In this document: positions 34,679-43,949 of the stretch, piece by piece
Numbering within the stretch: the first letter of the stretch is position 1
Layout of the letters: each line of letters starts with the position of its first letter
DNA from: Pelomonas sp. Root405
Lineage (GTDB): Bacteria; Pseudomonadota; Gammaproteobacteria; Burkholderiales; Burkholderiaceae_C
Length of the DNA stretch: 64,000 nt
NCBI RefSeq assembly: GCF_001425165.1
Contig: NZ_LMDU01000001.1
Coordinates: forward strand, 280,075-344,074
Reading direction: 5' to 3'
Notes under the pieces: model-generated
Told to the model about the DNA's origin: nothing
The model's input: only the letters and a program-made list of their open reading frames with translations
Databases searched by the model: none
Position numbers and translations under genes: made by a program

Positions 34679-35577
34679 GCGTCCTGGTCGAACGCATCAC
34701 CAGCCACGTCGGCGACGTCGGCGGCCTGCCCATCCAGCGCGTGCTGCCGAACAAGGCCCGCCGCTCCGTCGGCGCCTGGTGCTTTGCCGACCACGCCGGC
34801 CCGGCCACACTGCCGCCCGAACGGCGCATGAACGTCGGCCCACATCCGCACACCGGCCTGTCAACCTTCAGCTGGATGATCGAAGGCGAGATCCTGCACC
34901 GCGACAGCCTCGGCTCCGAGCAGGTGCTGCGCGCCGGCCAGGTCAACCTGATGACGGCCGGCCACGGCATCTCGCACAGCGAGGAGTCGCTGTCCGACCG
35001 CATCCACCTGGCGCAGCTGTGGATAGCGCTGCCGGATGCCGAGCGCGAGCGGGCGCCCAGCTTCCAGCACTTTCCCGACCTGCCGCATGCCGCCCTCGGC
35101 GACGGCTGGGACGCCACCGTGCTGGTCGGCGAACTTGCCGGCCAGCGCTCGCCGGTGCCCAGCTTCACGCCGCTGCTTGGCGTCGACCTTGCAGCCACCG
35201 GCCCGGCCTGTGCGACGCTGGCGCTGGATGCCAGCTTCGAGCACGGGCTGATGCTGCTGGAGGGCGAGGTCGATATCAGCCCCGCCGGCCATGGCGCGGT
35301 CGAGACGGTCACGCCCGGTACGCTGCTCTACATCGGCCCCGGCTGCGAGGCGGTCGAACTGCGCTGCGCGGCATCCACGCGCCTGCTGCTGCTCGGCGGC
35401 GAGCCCTGGGCGCAGCCGCCGCTGCTGTGGTGGAATTTTGTCGGCCGCGAGCCGGTGGAGATGCAGGCCTGGGCGCTGGACTGGTCGCGCGAGGATGGCG
35501 GGCGCTTCGGCGCCGTGAAGGGCTACAAAGGCCCGCGCATCCCGGTGCCGCCGGTGCCGGCGCTGCGCAGGCCCTAG
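34675..35577 (+). CDS. Pirin family protein
   Basis: 300 residues, bicupin. The N-terminal cupin shows the pirin metal site: GPHPHTGLSTFSWMIEGEILHRDSLGSE and GHGISHSEE (His, His, His, Glu). The C-terminal half carries a second cupin (HGLMLLEGEVDIS) and the tail motif WWNFVGREP. Bacterial pirins include quercetin 2,3-dioxygenases and redox-responsive regulators; pairing with the flavin reductase suggests quinone/flavonoid redox chemistry but does not prove it. Converges on the next gene with a 4-base overlap. Confidence 0.93.
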   Translation: MSVLVERITSHVGDVGGLPIQRVLPNKARRSVGAWCFADHAGPATLPPERRMNVGPHPHTGLSTFSWMIEGEILHRDSLGSEQVLRAGQVNLMTAGHGISHSEESLSDRIHLAQLWIALPDAERERAPSFQHFPDLPHAALGDGWDATVLVGELAGQRSPVPSFTPLLGVDLAATGPACATLALDASFEHGLMLLEGEVDISPAGHGAVETVTPGTLLYIGPGCEAVELRCAASTRLLLLGGEPWAQPPLLWWNFVGREPVEMQAWALDWSREDGGRFGAVKGYKGPRIPVPPVPALRRP

Positions 35578-36593
35578 CCGGCCCGGGCGCTCCTCACCAG
35601 CGCCTCGATGCGCGGGCTGGTGTTCACGGGCACCAGCTCGATCTGCGGGTTGGCCTTGGCGAACACGCGGAACAGCTCGTCCGTGAAGCCGTGGCCGACG
35701 TCGGTCACGCCGTCGAAGTCGATCTCCGCGCGCCTGAACGTCGACAGCCGTGAGCCCACGCGGCGGGCGGCGGCGCGGGAGTCCAGCGCCTGGCCTTCGG
35801 TCGTCAGCAGGCGCAGCTGCACGCGCGTCTGGTCGAACTCGATGCCGTCGCCCTGGATGCTCCATGCCTGCATGATCCCGTCGAGCGTGCGCGTCGTGTT
35901 CAGCGCGATGGCCATGTAGATGCTGCTGCCCTGGCGCGGCAGCGCGCGGCCTTTCTTCCAGCCGCTGCTTTCCCAGGCGCGGCGCTGGTAGGCGGTGTTG
36001 TTGGCGTGGATGTCGAAGACGTCGGCCAGTTGGCTGCTGAAGAACAGCCCGCGGCCGGTGTGCGCGTCCGGCGCGCTGGTGAGCCGGCCCTTGCTCAGCT
36101 CCAGCATCGCGTGCTGGGTGTCTTCGAGCTGGAAGGCGGTGCAGATCTTGTCGAACACGCCGCAGCCGTCGTCGCTGACCAGCAGTTGCACATGGGTGGG
36201 TGTCTGGCGCAGCGACACGGTGACGCTGCTGCCGCCGCTGTGGTCGGCTGCGTTGTTGACCAGCTCGGTGAAGCCGTGCTGCACCATGCGCTCGACGTGC
36301 TTGGGCAGCGCGAAATGAGGCGCGAAGTCGCGTTGCCAGGGCAGGTCTTCCTGCAGGCCGTGAAGCGTGTAGCAGCGCACGACCTGACGCAGCGCGCCTG
36401 GCGCAAAAACGGGCCGGCGCGAGGTGCCCGAGCGCGCCAGCCAGCCGGCCTCGATCAGCCGCTTCAGGGCGGCAAGCGTCGCGCGGTGGCTGGCCCCGGT
36501 GCGCTCCTCGATATGGCCGGCCAGATCGTGCGAATGCTCGCTGGCGGCGGCCGTGATCCAGTTGGTGAGGTGGTCGAACACCAGTCTTGTCAT
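35574..36593 (-). CDS. HTH-GHKL ATPase-STAS-like (DUF4325) regulatory protein
   Basis: 339 residues. N-terminal winged helix (about 20-60: LAGHIEERTGASHRATLAALKRLIEAGWL), a GHKL ATPase (N box ELVNNAADHSGG 110-121, G1 DDGCGVFDK 141-149, G2 TGRGLFFSS 179-187), and a C-terminal STAS-like DUF4325 segment (about 265-330: AEIDFDGVTDVGHGFTDELFR). The arrangement resembles an anti-sigma-type kinase and its antagonist fused to a DNA-binding domain. No histidine phosphoacceptor domain is present. It stands alone; target genes are unknown. Confidence 0.8.
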   Translation of the reverse strand: MTRLVFDHLTNWITAAASEHSHDLAGHIEERTGASHRATLAALKRLIEAGWLARSGTSRRPVFAPGALRQVVRCYTLHGLQEDLPWQRDFAPHFALPKHVERMVQHGFTELVNNAADHSGGSSVTVSLRQTPTHVQLLVSDDGCGVFDKICTAFQLEDTQHAMLELSKGRLTSAPDAHTGRGLFFSSQLADVFDIHANNTAYQRRAWESSGWKKGRALPRQGSSIYMAIALNTTRTLDGIMQAWSIQGDGIEFDQTRVQLRLLTTEGQALDSRAAARRVGSRLSTFRRAEIDFDGVTDVGHGFTDELFRVFAKANPQIELVPVNTSPRIEALVRSARAG

Positions 36594-36640
36594 GAGCGCG
36601 CATTGTGCTGATTACTCTCATCCATGGGGGTGGGGCATGC

Positions 36641-36668
36641 CCGACAAGCCTGTCACTGTCCATAGAAT
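36641..36668 (+). promoter_or_regulatory. Candidate promoter of the aldolase gene
   Basis: CCGACA (36641-36646), a 16-base spacer and TAGAAT (36663-36668) resemble a sigma-70 promoter about 85 bases before the aldolase ATG. Two direct copies of GTTACGGC follow at 36678-36685 and 36689-36696, one helical turn apart, and could bind a regulator. Confidence 0.4.
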
Positions 36669-36752
36669 CCCTAGCCAGTTACGGCGCGGTTACGGCCTAG
36701 TGTGCGTATCGCAGTCGGCCCAGATTTCTCAACTCCACCCGGGGAAATTCCC

Positions 36753-37817
36753 ATGCCTCTCGTTTCCATGCGCCAGTTGCTGGACCACGCCGCCGAAAAC
36801 GGCTACGGCATCCCAGCCTTCAACGTCAACAACCTGGAGCAAGTGCAGGCCATCATGTCTGCGGCCGACGAGGTCGGCGCACCGGTCATCCTGCAGGCCA
36901 GCGCGGGCGCCCGCAAATACGCCGGCGAGCCCTTCATCAAGCACCTGATCCAGGCCGCCTGCGAGGCCTACCCGCACATCCCGCTGGTCATGCACCAGGA
37001 CCACGGCACCAGCCCCAAGGTCTGCGCCGGCGCCATCGACCTGGGGTTCGGCTCCGTCATGATGGACGGCTCGCTGATGGAAGACGGCAAGACGCCGGCC
37101 TCGTTCGAATACAACATGGAAGTGACCCGCAAGGTCGTCGAGATGGCGCACCAGGTCGGCGTCACCGTGGAAGGCGAGCTGGGCTGCCTGGGCAACCTCG
37201 AAACCGGTGAGGCCGGCGAGGAAGACGGCATCGGCGCCGAAGGCAAGCTGGACCACAGCCAGATGCTGACCGACCCCGAGGAAGCCGCCGTCTTCGTCAA
37301 GGCCACGCAGCTGGACGCGCTGGCGATTGCCATCGGCACCAGCCACGGCGCCTACAAGTTCAGCCGCAAGCCCACCGGCGACATCCTGGCCATCGGCCGC
37401 GTGAAGGAAATCCACGCGCGCCTCCCCAACACCCACCTGGTCATGCACGGCTCGTCCAGCGTGCCGCAGGAGCTGCTGGCCATCATCAACCAATACGGCG
37501 GCAAGATGAAGGAGACCTTCGGCGTGCCGGTCGAGGAGATCCAGGAGGCCATCAAGCATGGCGTGCGCAAGATCAACATCGACACCGACATTCGCCTGGC
37601 GATGACGGGCGCGGTGCGCAAGTTCCTGGCTGAGAACCCCGACAAGTTCGACGCCCGCGAATGGCTCAAGCCCGCCCGCGAGGCCGCCAAGGTCATCGCC
37701 AAGCAGCGCTACATGGAGTTCGGCTGCGAAGGCCAGGCCGGCAAGATCAAGAGCCGCACGCTGGCCGACATCGCCGCCGCCTATGCGCGTGGCGAGCTGG
37801 CGCAGAAGGTGCAGTAA
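36753..37817 (+). CDS. fba: Class II fructose-1,6-bisphosphate aldolase
   Basis: 354 residues from the ATG at 36753, of the 'Calvin cycle' subtype usual in betaproteobacteria. Zinc and substrate motifs: [53 protein letters not shown], and [16 protein letters not shown]. Reversibly cleaves fructose 1,6-bisphosphate in glycolysis/gluconeogenesis. In many relatives fba is followed by purC and purE-purK-sua5; here signalling genes are inserted between them. Confidence 0.96.
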   Translation: MPLVSMRQLLDHAAENGYGIPAFNVNNLEQVQAIMSAADEVGAPVILQASAGARKYAGEPFIKHLIQAACEAYPHIPLVMHQDHGTSPKVCAGAIDLGFGSVMMDGSLMEDGKTPASFEYNMEVTRKVVEMAHQVGVTVEGELGCLGNLETGEAGEEDGIGAEGKLDHSQMLTDPEEAAVFVKATQLDALAIAIGTSHGAYKFSRKPTGDILAIGRVKEIHARLPNTHLVMHGSSSVPQELLAIINQYGGKMKETFGVPVEEIQEAIKHGVRKINIDTDIRLAMTGAVRKFLAENPDKFDAREWLKPAREAAKVIAKQRYMEFGCEGQAGKIKSRTLADIAAAYARGELAQKVQ

Positions 37818-37825
37818 ACAGCGCT

Positions 37826-38254
37826 GTGACGGCCCACGTCTTCGCCTACGGCTCGCTGATGTGGGCCGACATCATGGCCCGCGTCTGCGGCAGTGAGTTC
37901 ACCAGCGAGCCCGCCTCGCTGTCCGACCACACGCGTCGCCCCGTGCACGGGCAGGACTATCCCGGCCTGCAGCCACTGCCCGTCGGCGTCGTGCCGGGGC
38001 GGCTGTATCGCGACGTCGATGCCGTCGCCCTGGCGCGGCTCGATGTCTTCGAGGGCGACGAGTACGAGCGCATCGGCGTGATCGTGACCCTGGCCGACGG
38101 CAGCACGCTGTCGGCCCAGGTCTACCGCTTCCGCGCCGGGTTCGCGGACCGGCTTTTGCCGGGGGACTGGGACGCCGAGGCCTTCGGTCGTGAAGGGCGG
38201 GCGCGCTTTGTCGCACGCTATGTCGGCTTCGACCTGATCGAGCCGCTGGCCTGA
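37826..38254 (+). CDS. Gamma-glutamylcyclotransferase family protein
   Basis: 142 residues from the GTG at 37826, 8 bases after fba; the longer frame is inside fba. Cyclotransferase fold with the signature FAYGSLMWADIM at the N-terminus, LQPLPVGVVPGRLYRDVD, LARLDVFEGDEYERIGVIV (catalytic-type Glu) and AQVYRF. AIG2/GGCT-like proteins release 5-oxoproline from gamma-glutamyl amines; the physiological substrate here is open. Confidence 0.85.
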   Translation: MTAHVFAYGSLMWADIMARVCGSEFTSEPASLSDHTRRPVHGQDYPGLQPLPVGVVPGRLYRDVDAVALARLDVFEGDEYERIGVIVTLADGSTLSAQVYRFRAGFADRLLPGDWDAEAFGREGRARFVARYVGFDLIEPLA

Positions 38255-38350
38255 TCCCGGCAATACGCCACGCCGCTGGGCAGTATTCCCCTGCCTGCAG
38301 GTCCACAATGCCCGGCATAACCCCTTGGTCGTTGGGGGCGGGAGGGTGGG

Positions 38351-41300
38351 ATGGACGAGCTGACCGGCATCGTCGCGCGCGCAGGGTTCCTGCCGCACGG
38401 CTACTGTTTTCAATGGTCGCCCGGCCTGCTCTGGACGATGGTGAGCGCCGACGTCGCCATCGCCCTGGCCTATTTCTCGATCCCTCTGGTCATCGCCCGC
38501 TATGCGCGCCAGCGGCCGCAGGTCAACCTGGGCAGCCTGGCGACGCTGTTCGCCGTTTTCATCTTTGCCTGCGGCATCACGCATCTGCTGGATGTGTGGA
38601 CGATCTGGCGGCCCGACTACGAGCTGCAGACGGCCGGCAAGGTCATCACGGCCGTGGCTTCGGTGATGACCGCGGCCGTGGCGTGGCGGCTGATGCCGCA
38701 ATTGCTGGCCGTGCCGTCCGTGCAGGAGATGCGCGTGGCCAACGAGGCCCTGCGCCACGAGGTCGACCGTCGGCACAGCGCCGAGGACCATTTGCTGGAA
38801 ACCGAGCAAAGCCTGGCGGCCACTTTGTCGACCATCGATGCGGGCTTCATCACGACCGACGGTGACGGCCGCGTCACGCGCATCAACACAGTGGCCGAGC
38901 GCATCACCGGCTGGCCGGCTCGCGAGGCCCTGGGTCGCCCGGTCTGGGAGGTCTTCCAGCGCGAGGGCATGCCGGCCGACCTGAAGACGCGCAACCCCAT
39001 CGACGTGCTGCGCGAGCGCGATGGCGAAGGCGCTTTCCGCCGCCAGGCTGTCTGCGTCGCGCGCGACGGCAGCCTGCGCCCCATCGAGGTCCAGGCCGAC
39101 CTCACCCACCATGCCGACGGCCGCGTGCGTGGCATCGCCATCGTCTTTCGCGATGTCGGCCGCCTGACCGAGGCGGAGGCCGAAGTGCGCCGCCTGGCCG
39201 CCGTCGTCGAGTCCACGGCCGACGCCATCATCGTCAAGTCGCTGGACGGCCGCATCACCAACTGGAACGCGGCCGCCGAGCGCATGTTCGGCTACACGGC
39301 CGACGAGGCCGTGGGCCAGCCGGTGCAGATGCTGATCCCGCCCGAGCGGGAGGCCGAGGAGATGCGCATCGTCGCCAACCTCGCCCAGGGCCAGCAGATG
39401 CCGCCCTTCCGCACCGTGCGTATCGCCAAGGACGGCCGGCGGCTGGAAATTTCCGCCCAGGTCTCCCCGCTGCGCGACGCGGCCGGCCGCATCATCGGCG
39501 GCGTCAAGTCGGCGCGCGACCTGACCCACCAGCGCCAGATCGAGGCTGCTTTGCGCCAGAGCGAGGCGCGGCTGCGTTTCGCGCTTGAATCCGCGGCCAT
39601 CGGCGACTGGGAACTGGAGCTCGACAGCGGCCTCATCCACCGTTCGCGCCGTTTTGACCAGTGCTTCGGCCTGCCCGATTCCGTCGACGCCTGGGATCGC
39701 GAGCGCATGCTGGCGGCCGTGCATCCCGACGACCGGCTCCAGGTGGCGAGCGGCCTGAATGCCTTGCTGGCCGCCAGCGAAGGCCAGCTGCCCTGGCATG
39801 CCGAGTTCCGCGTCGTCTGGCCGGACGACAGCCTGCATTGGCTGCGCCTGGACGCCCGTGTCACGCATGACGACGCGGGTGCGCCGCGCCTGGTCGGCAT
39901 CGTCGCGGACGTGACCGCCATGCGCACCGCCGAGCAGGCCCGCCAACAGGCCGTCTGGCTGGCCGCCGAGAACCGCCGCGTGCAGGAATCCAGCCGGCTC
40001 AAGAGCCTGTTCCTGGCCAATATGTCGCACGAGTTGCGCACGCCGCTGAATGCCGTCATCGGCTTTGCCGACCTGCTGACGATGAGCCAGCAACCGCTGG
40101 ACTCGGCGCGCCAGCGTGAATGGCTGCAACACATCGCCAGCAGCGGCCGCCATCTGCTCAACATGATCAACGATGTGCTGGACCTGTCCAAGATCGAGGC
40201 CGGCAAGATGGACTTCCACCCCGAACCCGTCGAGCTGCAGCCCATCGTCGACGACGTGATGGCCACCGTGGCGGTGCTGGCTGATCAGCGCAGCCTGAAC
40301 CTCAGCGCTTCGGTCGCCCCCGACCTGCGCGACCTGGTGCTCGACCCCGCGCGGCTCAAGCAGGTGCTGCTGAATTACCTGTCCAATGCCATCAAGTTCA
40401 CGCTGACCGGCGGGCGCATCGAGCTGCGCATGGTGGGCGAGGGCCCGCGCCTGTGGCGGCTGGAGGTCGAGGACAGCGGCATCGGCATCCCGCCCGAACG
40501 CACGGGTCAGCTCTTCGTCGAGTTCCAGCAGCTGGACGATGGCCTGACCAAGCGCCATCAGGGCACGGGCCTGGGCCTGGCGCTGACGCGCCGTCTCGTC
40601 GAAGCCCAGGGTGGCCGGGTCGGCGTCTACAGCGATCCTGGGCAGGGCAGCCGCTTCTACGCGGTGCTGCCGCGCCAGCCGCTCGGCGTCGCCACCGAGG
40701 CGCCGCGTTCGGCCCAGCTGATCGCGCTGCGCGACCACCCGCTGCGCGACGGCCTGGCCCGCGAGCTGTCCCAGGCCGGCGTGGCGGCCGACACCGCGGC
40801 CACCGCGGCCGACGTGCTGCGCCTGACGCGCGCGCGCCGCTATACCGAGTTGGCCATCGACATGGGCCTGCAGGATTCGCCGGGGCTGTCCCTGCTGGCC
40901 GCGTTGCGCAGCGGTGGGCCGTCCATGCATGCAGCCGTGAAGGCCTTGGCACTGACGCCGCCATCAGGCGCCGGCGTGGCCTTCCCGGTGTCGGAGGTCC
41001 TGGCCAAGCCACTGCGCCGGCCGGCGCTGGCCCGCGCCCTCGTGCCGCTGCGCGACCGCCTCGGTCCGGGCCGGCCCGTGCTCGTTGTCGATGACGAGGC
41101 GTCGTCACGCGAACTGATGTGCGCCGCGCTGCAGGCCGCCGGTATCGAGGCGGTCGCCGTGGCCAGCGGCGCCGAGGCGCTGCGGCGCCTGCCCGCGCTG
41201 GAGCCCGGGGCCGTGGTACTCGACCTGATGATGCCCGGCATCGACGGCTTCCAGGTGCTGCATGAATTGCGCAGCGACCCGCGCTGGGCTGAACTGCCCG

Positions 41301-41473
41301 TCATCGTCTGGACGGCGCTGTCGCTGACCGCCGAGGACATCGAAGCCCTGGTGCGCTCGGCCACGGCCATCGCCAATGCCGGCGAAGCTCAACCCCTGGC
41401 CGAGGTGCGCGACGCCCTGCTGCGCGCCGCCCGCCACGACCGCCGCGGCCGCCGCCGCGATGGAGAGGGCTGA
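38351..41473 (+). CDS. Ethylene-receptor-like hybrid histidine kinase
   Basis: 1040 residues. The N-terminus is a three-helix membrane domain of the plant ETR1 type ([27 protein letters not shown]). Asp34, Tyr41, Ile71, Cys74 and His78 match ETR1 Asp25, Tyr32, Ile62, Cys65 and His69 in identity and exact spacing, the known Cu(I)/ethylene site. Then three PAS domains (about 145-510), HisKA (His in [16 protein letters not shown], near 559), HATPase ([19 protein letters not shown]), a degenerate receiver lacking the N-terminal acidic pair, and a second receiver ([21 protein letters not shown]) lacking the late Lys. A single receiver gene follows 3 bases later. Confidence 0.92.
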   Translation: MDELTGIVARAGFLPHGYCFQWSPGLLWTMVSADVAIALAYFSIPLVIARYARQRPQVNLGSLATLFAVFIFACGITHLLDVWTIWRPDYELQTAGKVITAVASVMTAAVAWRLMPQLLAVPSVQEMRVANEALRHEVDRRHSAEDHLLETEQSLAATLSTIDAGFITTDGDGRVTRINTVAERITGWPAREALGRPVWEVFQREGMPADLKTRNPIDVLRERDGEGAFRRQAVCVARDGSLRPIEVQADLTHHADGRVRGIAIVFRDVGRLTEAEAEVRRLAAVVESTADAIIVKSLDGRITNWNAAAERMFGYTADEAVGQPVQMLIPPEREAEEMRIVANLAQGQQMPPFRTVRIAKDGRRLEISAQVSPLRDAAGRIIGGVKSARDLTHQRQIEAALRQSEARLRFALESAAIGDWELELDSGLIHRSRRFDQCFGLPDSVDAWDRERMLAAVHPDDRLQVASGLNALLAASEGQLPWHAEFRVVWPDDSLHWLRLDARVTHDDAGAPRLVGIVADVTAMRTAEQARQQAVWLAAENRRVQESSRLKSLFLANMSHELRTPLNAVIGFADLLTMSQQPLDSARQREWLQHIASSGRHLLNMINDVLDLSKIEAGKMDFHPEPVELQPIVDDVMATVAVLADQRSLNLSASVAPDLRDLVLDPARLKQVLLNYLSNAIKFTLTGGRIELRMVGEGPRLWRLEVEDSGIGIPPERTGQLFVEFQQLDDGLTKRHQGTGLGLALTRRLVEAQGGRVGVYSDPGQGSRFYAVLPRQPLGVATEAPRSAQLIALRDHPLRDGLARELSQAGVAADTAATAADVLRLTRARRYTELAIDMGLQDSPGLSLLAALRSGGPSMHAAVKALALTPPSGAGVAFPVSEVLAKPLRRPALARALVPLRDRLGPGRPVLVVDDEASSRELMCAALQAAGIEAVAVASGAEALRRLPALEPGAVVLDLMMPGIDGFQVLHELRSDPRWAELPVIVWTALSLTAEDIEALVRSATAIANAGEAQPLAEVRDALLRAARHDRRGRRRDGEG

Positions 41474-41476
41474 ACC

Positions 41477-41857
41477 ATGGCCGCCTTGCGCGTCCTCGTC
41501 GTCGACGACAACCAGCTCAACCTCGAACTCGCCCAATACGTGCTGGAGGCCGACGGCTTCGTCGTCGACCTCGCGCTGGATGTCGACGCAGCCTGGGTGC
41601 GGCTGCGTGCCTGCCGGCCGGACATCGCGCTGGTCGACATCCAGCTGCCGGGTACCGACGGCTTGAGCCTGGTGCGCGCCATCAAGGCCACGCCCGACCT
41701 TGCCGACCTGCCGGTGATCGCCTTCACGGCGTTTGCGATGCAGGGCGACGAGCTGCGCTTTCGCGCAGCCGGCTGCGACGGCTATCTGACCAAGCCCATC
41801 GACGTGCACAGCTTTGCTGCCGCGGTACGAAGCCATCTGGCTGGAGGCGGCACCTAA
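41477..41857 (+). CDS. Single-domain response regulator
   Basis: 126 residues, receiver only. Acidic pair in LVVDDNQLN, phosphoacceptor Asp in [12 protein letters not shown], Thr in AFTAFAM and Lys in YLTKPID are all present. It lies 3 bases after the ethylene-receptor-like kinase and probably takes its phosphate, supplying the intact receiver that the kinase's own two lack. No output domain, so it must act by protein contact or relay. Confidence 0.92.
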   Translation: MAALRVLVVDDNQLNLELAQYVLEADGFVVDLALDVDAAWVRLRACRPDIALVDIQLPGTDGLSLVRAIKATPDLADLPVIAFTAFAMQGDELRFRAAGCDGYLTKPIDVHSFAAAVRSHLAGGGT

Positions 41858-41860
41858 AAT
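41855..41860 (+). promoter_or_regulatory. Candidate -10 box for leaderless purC
   Basis: TAAAAT overlaps the response-regulator stop codon and ends 8 bases before the purC ATG. A start site 6-8 bases downstream would begin the mRNA at or next to the ATG. No Shine-Dalgarno sequence separates them. Confidence 0.45.
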
Positions 41861-41868
41861 CGCCGCCC

Positions 41869-42765
41869 ATGCCCCAAGCCCTTTACGAATCCAGCCTGAC
41901 CTCCCTGCCGCTGCTTGGCCGCGGCAAGGTGCGCGAGAACTACGCCGTCGGCGACGACCGCATCCTGATGGTCGCCAGCGATCGGCTCTCGGCCTTCGAC
42001 GTCATCATGGGCGAGCCCATCCCCGGCAAGGGCGCGCTGCTGACGAAGATGGCGCTGTTCTGGTTCGACAAGCTGCAGGGCATCGTCCCCAATCACCTGA
42101 CCGGCGAAGACCCGCTCTCGGTCGTCACGCAGCAGGAAGCCGAGCAGCTGAAAGACCGCACGATGCTGGTCAAGCGCCTCAAGCCCCTGCCCATCGAGGC
42201 GGTCGTGCGCGGCTACTTGGCCGGCAGCGGCTGGGCCGAATATCAGGCGAGTGGCAGCGTCTGCGGCGTCAAGCTGCCGGCGGGCCTGCGCAATGCCGAC
42301 AAACTGCCCGCACCCATCTTCACGCCCGCCACCAAGGCCGAGATGGGCGACCATGACGAGAACATCTCGTTTGAGCAGGCGGCCGACATCATCGGCACGG
42401 AGCTGGCCACCCGCGTGCGCGACATCTCCATCCAGCTCTACCAGCGGGCCGCCGACTTCGCGCTGACCAAGGGCATCATCATTGCCGACACCAAGTTCGA
42501 GTTCGGCCTGGACGCCGACGGCACGCTGACGCTGATGGACGAGGTGCTGACGCCCGACTCCTCGCGCTACTGGCCCGTCGAAAGCTATGCACCGGGCAGC
42601 AACCCGCCCAGCTACGACAAGCAGTTCGTGCGCGACTGGCTGGAGGCCGCGCGCATCGACGGCCAGCCCTGGGGCAAGACCGCACCGGCGCCCGCGCTGC
42701 CGGCCGAGGTCATCCAGCGGACCGTGCAGAAGTACGAAGAAGCGCTGCAGCGGCTCACCGCATGA
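41869..42765 (+). CDS. purC: Phosphoribosylaminoimidazole-succinocarboxamide synthase
   Basis: 298 residues. Condenses CAIR with aspartate in purine synthesis. Typical blocks: [60 protein letters not shown], and [16 protein letters not shown]. The length and the longer, yeast-like form are usual for this order. Overlaps the next gene by 4 bases (ATGA). Confidence 0.97.
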   Translation: MPQALYESSLTSLPLLGRGKVRENYAVGDDRILMVASDRLSAFDVIMGEPIPGKGALLTKMALFWFDKLQGIVPNHLTGEDPLSVVTQQEAEQLKDRTMLVKRLKPLPIEAVVRGYLAGSGWAEYQASGSVCGVKLPAGLRNADKLPAPIFTPATKAEMGDHDENISFEQAADIIGTELATRVRDISIQLYQRAADFALTKGIIIADTKFEFGLDADGTLTLMDEVLTPDSSRYWPVESYAPGSNPPSYDKQFVRDWLEAARIDGQPWGKTAPAPALPAEVIQRTVQKYEEALQRLTA

Positions 42766-43895
42766 GTGCAACCGGGCCGGTGAAGCTTCGCAGCCGACTG
42801 GCCCAGCGGCTGGACGGCGAGATCGCCGCCGTCGCCTCCATGCCGGCGCGCGCAGCCGTGCTGCAGGCCCAGCGCGCCATCCTGTGGCTGCGCCATGGCC
42901 GCGAGGCCGAGGCCCGCGAGGAGCTGAACCGCCTGCAGGCGCGCGCCCTCGTGCATCCACGCATCGAGCTGGCGGCGTGGCTGCATCTGGCCGAGGGCCT
43001 GACGGCTTATTTCAGCGCCTTCGGCGGGGGTGCCCGCGAGCGCGTGCGCCGCGCCCACGTCATGGCCGGCGCTGCCGGGCTGCGCGCGCTTCAGGCGCTG
43101 TGCGACGCCTGGCTGGCCCAGATGGCCTTTGTCGACCGCGACATTGACCGCCTGGTCGCGCATGCCGCCGCCGTGCTTGCGGCGCCGCCGGACAACGCGG
43201 CCGCCTGTCGGGTTGCGTCGTCACTGGGCATGGCCTGGGACCTCGCCAATGACCAGGCAGCCGCGTCAGCCTGGTATGCCTGGGGCCGCCGCGCCGCCAG
43301 TGCCGATGGCGACGATGCCGGCCTCGCGGCGCTGCTCTACAACCAGATGCAGATGCGCGCGTTGCGCATCCGCCATGCCGCGCTGGCCGGCGAGCCCGGC
43401 GAGGCGCCCGCCGTGCTGCTGGGCGTGGACTCCATCGGCCATTTCGACGACGCCGTCGGCGGTTCGGCCCGTGCCGACCTGACGCCGCTGCTGCGCGCCC
43501 AGCTGCTGACCGTGCAGGGCGACTTCACTGCCGCGGCCGCGCTGCTGGAGGCCCATCTGCCCGAAGCCATCGCCGCCGGCCTGGCGCGCACCGGCGGCAG
43601 CCTGCTGGCCGACCTAGCCTGGTGCTGGGCCAACAACGGCGAGGCCCTGCGCGCCCGCGCGCTGGCCGACCAGGCCGCCGTCGAGGTGCAGGCCGAGGAT
43701 GCGGCCCACTGCGACCTGGACGAATGCGCCGCCCTGCACGCCCGCCTGGCGCAGGTCTACGCGCGCCTGCACGAGGACGCGCTCTCGGCCCGTCATGCCG
43801 ACGCCGCCCAGGCCGCCTGGGCTGAGGACGCCGCGCAGCGCCGCCTGTGGGCCGGGCGCCTGGGTTCGGCCGGTTTGGGCACTCCGCCACGCTAA
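42762..43895 (+). CDS. Uncharacterised helical-repeat (TPR-like) protein
   Basis: 377 residues, almost entirely helical and alanine-rich. The pattern of paired helices (for example [76 protein letters not shown]) resembles tetratricopeptide repeats. No signal peptide, membrane segment or enzyme motif is seen. It is coupled to purC by ATGA and followed 54 bases later by the Ser/Thr kinase gene, which may be a functional partner. Confidence 0.65.
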   Translation: MSATGPVKLRSRLAQRLDGEIAAVASMPARAAVLQAQRAILWLRHGREAEAREELNRLQARALVHPRIELAAWLHLAEGLTAYFSAFGGGARERVRRAHVMAGAAGLRALQALCDAWLAQMAFVDRDIDRLVAHAAAVLAAPPDNAAACRVASSLGMAWDLANDQAAASAWYAWGRRAASADGDDAGLAALLYNQMQMRALRIRHAALAGEPGEAPAVLLGVDSIGHFDDAVGGSARADLTPLLRAQLLTVQGDFTAAAALLEAHLPEAIAAGLARTGGSLLADLAWCWANNGEALRARALADQAAVEVQAEDAAHCDLDECAALHARLAQVYARLHEDALSARHADAAQAAWAEDAAQRRLWAGRLGSAGLGTPPR

Positions 43896-43949
43896 CCGGG
43901 CTTTTTCCGGGCTCTCGGTACGGCGGGGCTGCGTTACCCTCGCCCGCCT

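Noticed and set aside
37781-40930. 1049-residue minus-strand frame across the ethylene-receptor-like kinase
   Set aside because: Shadow of the sense kinase frame; no conserved motifs.
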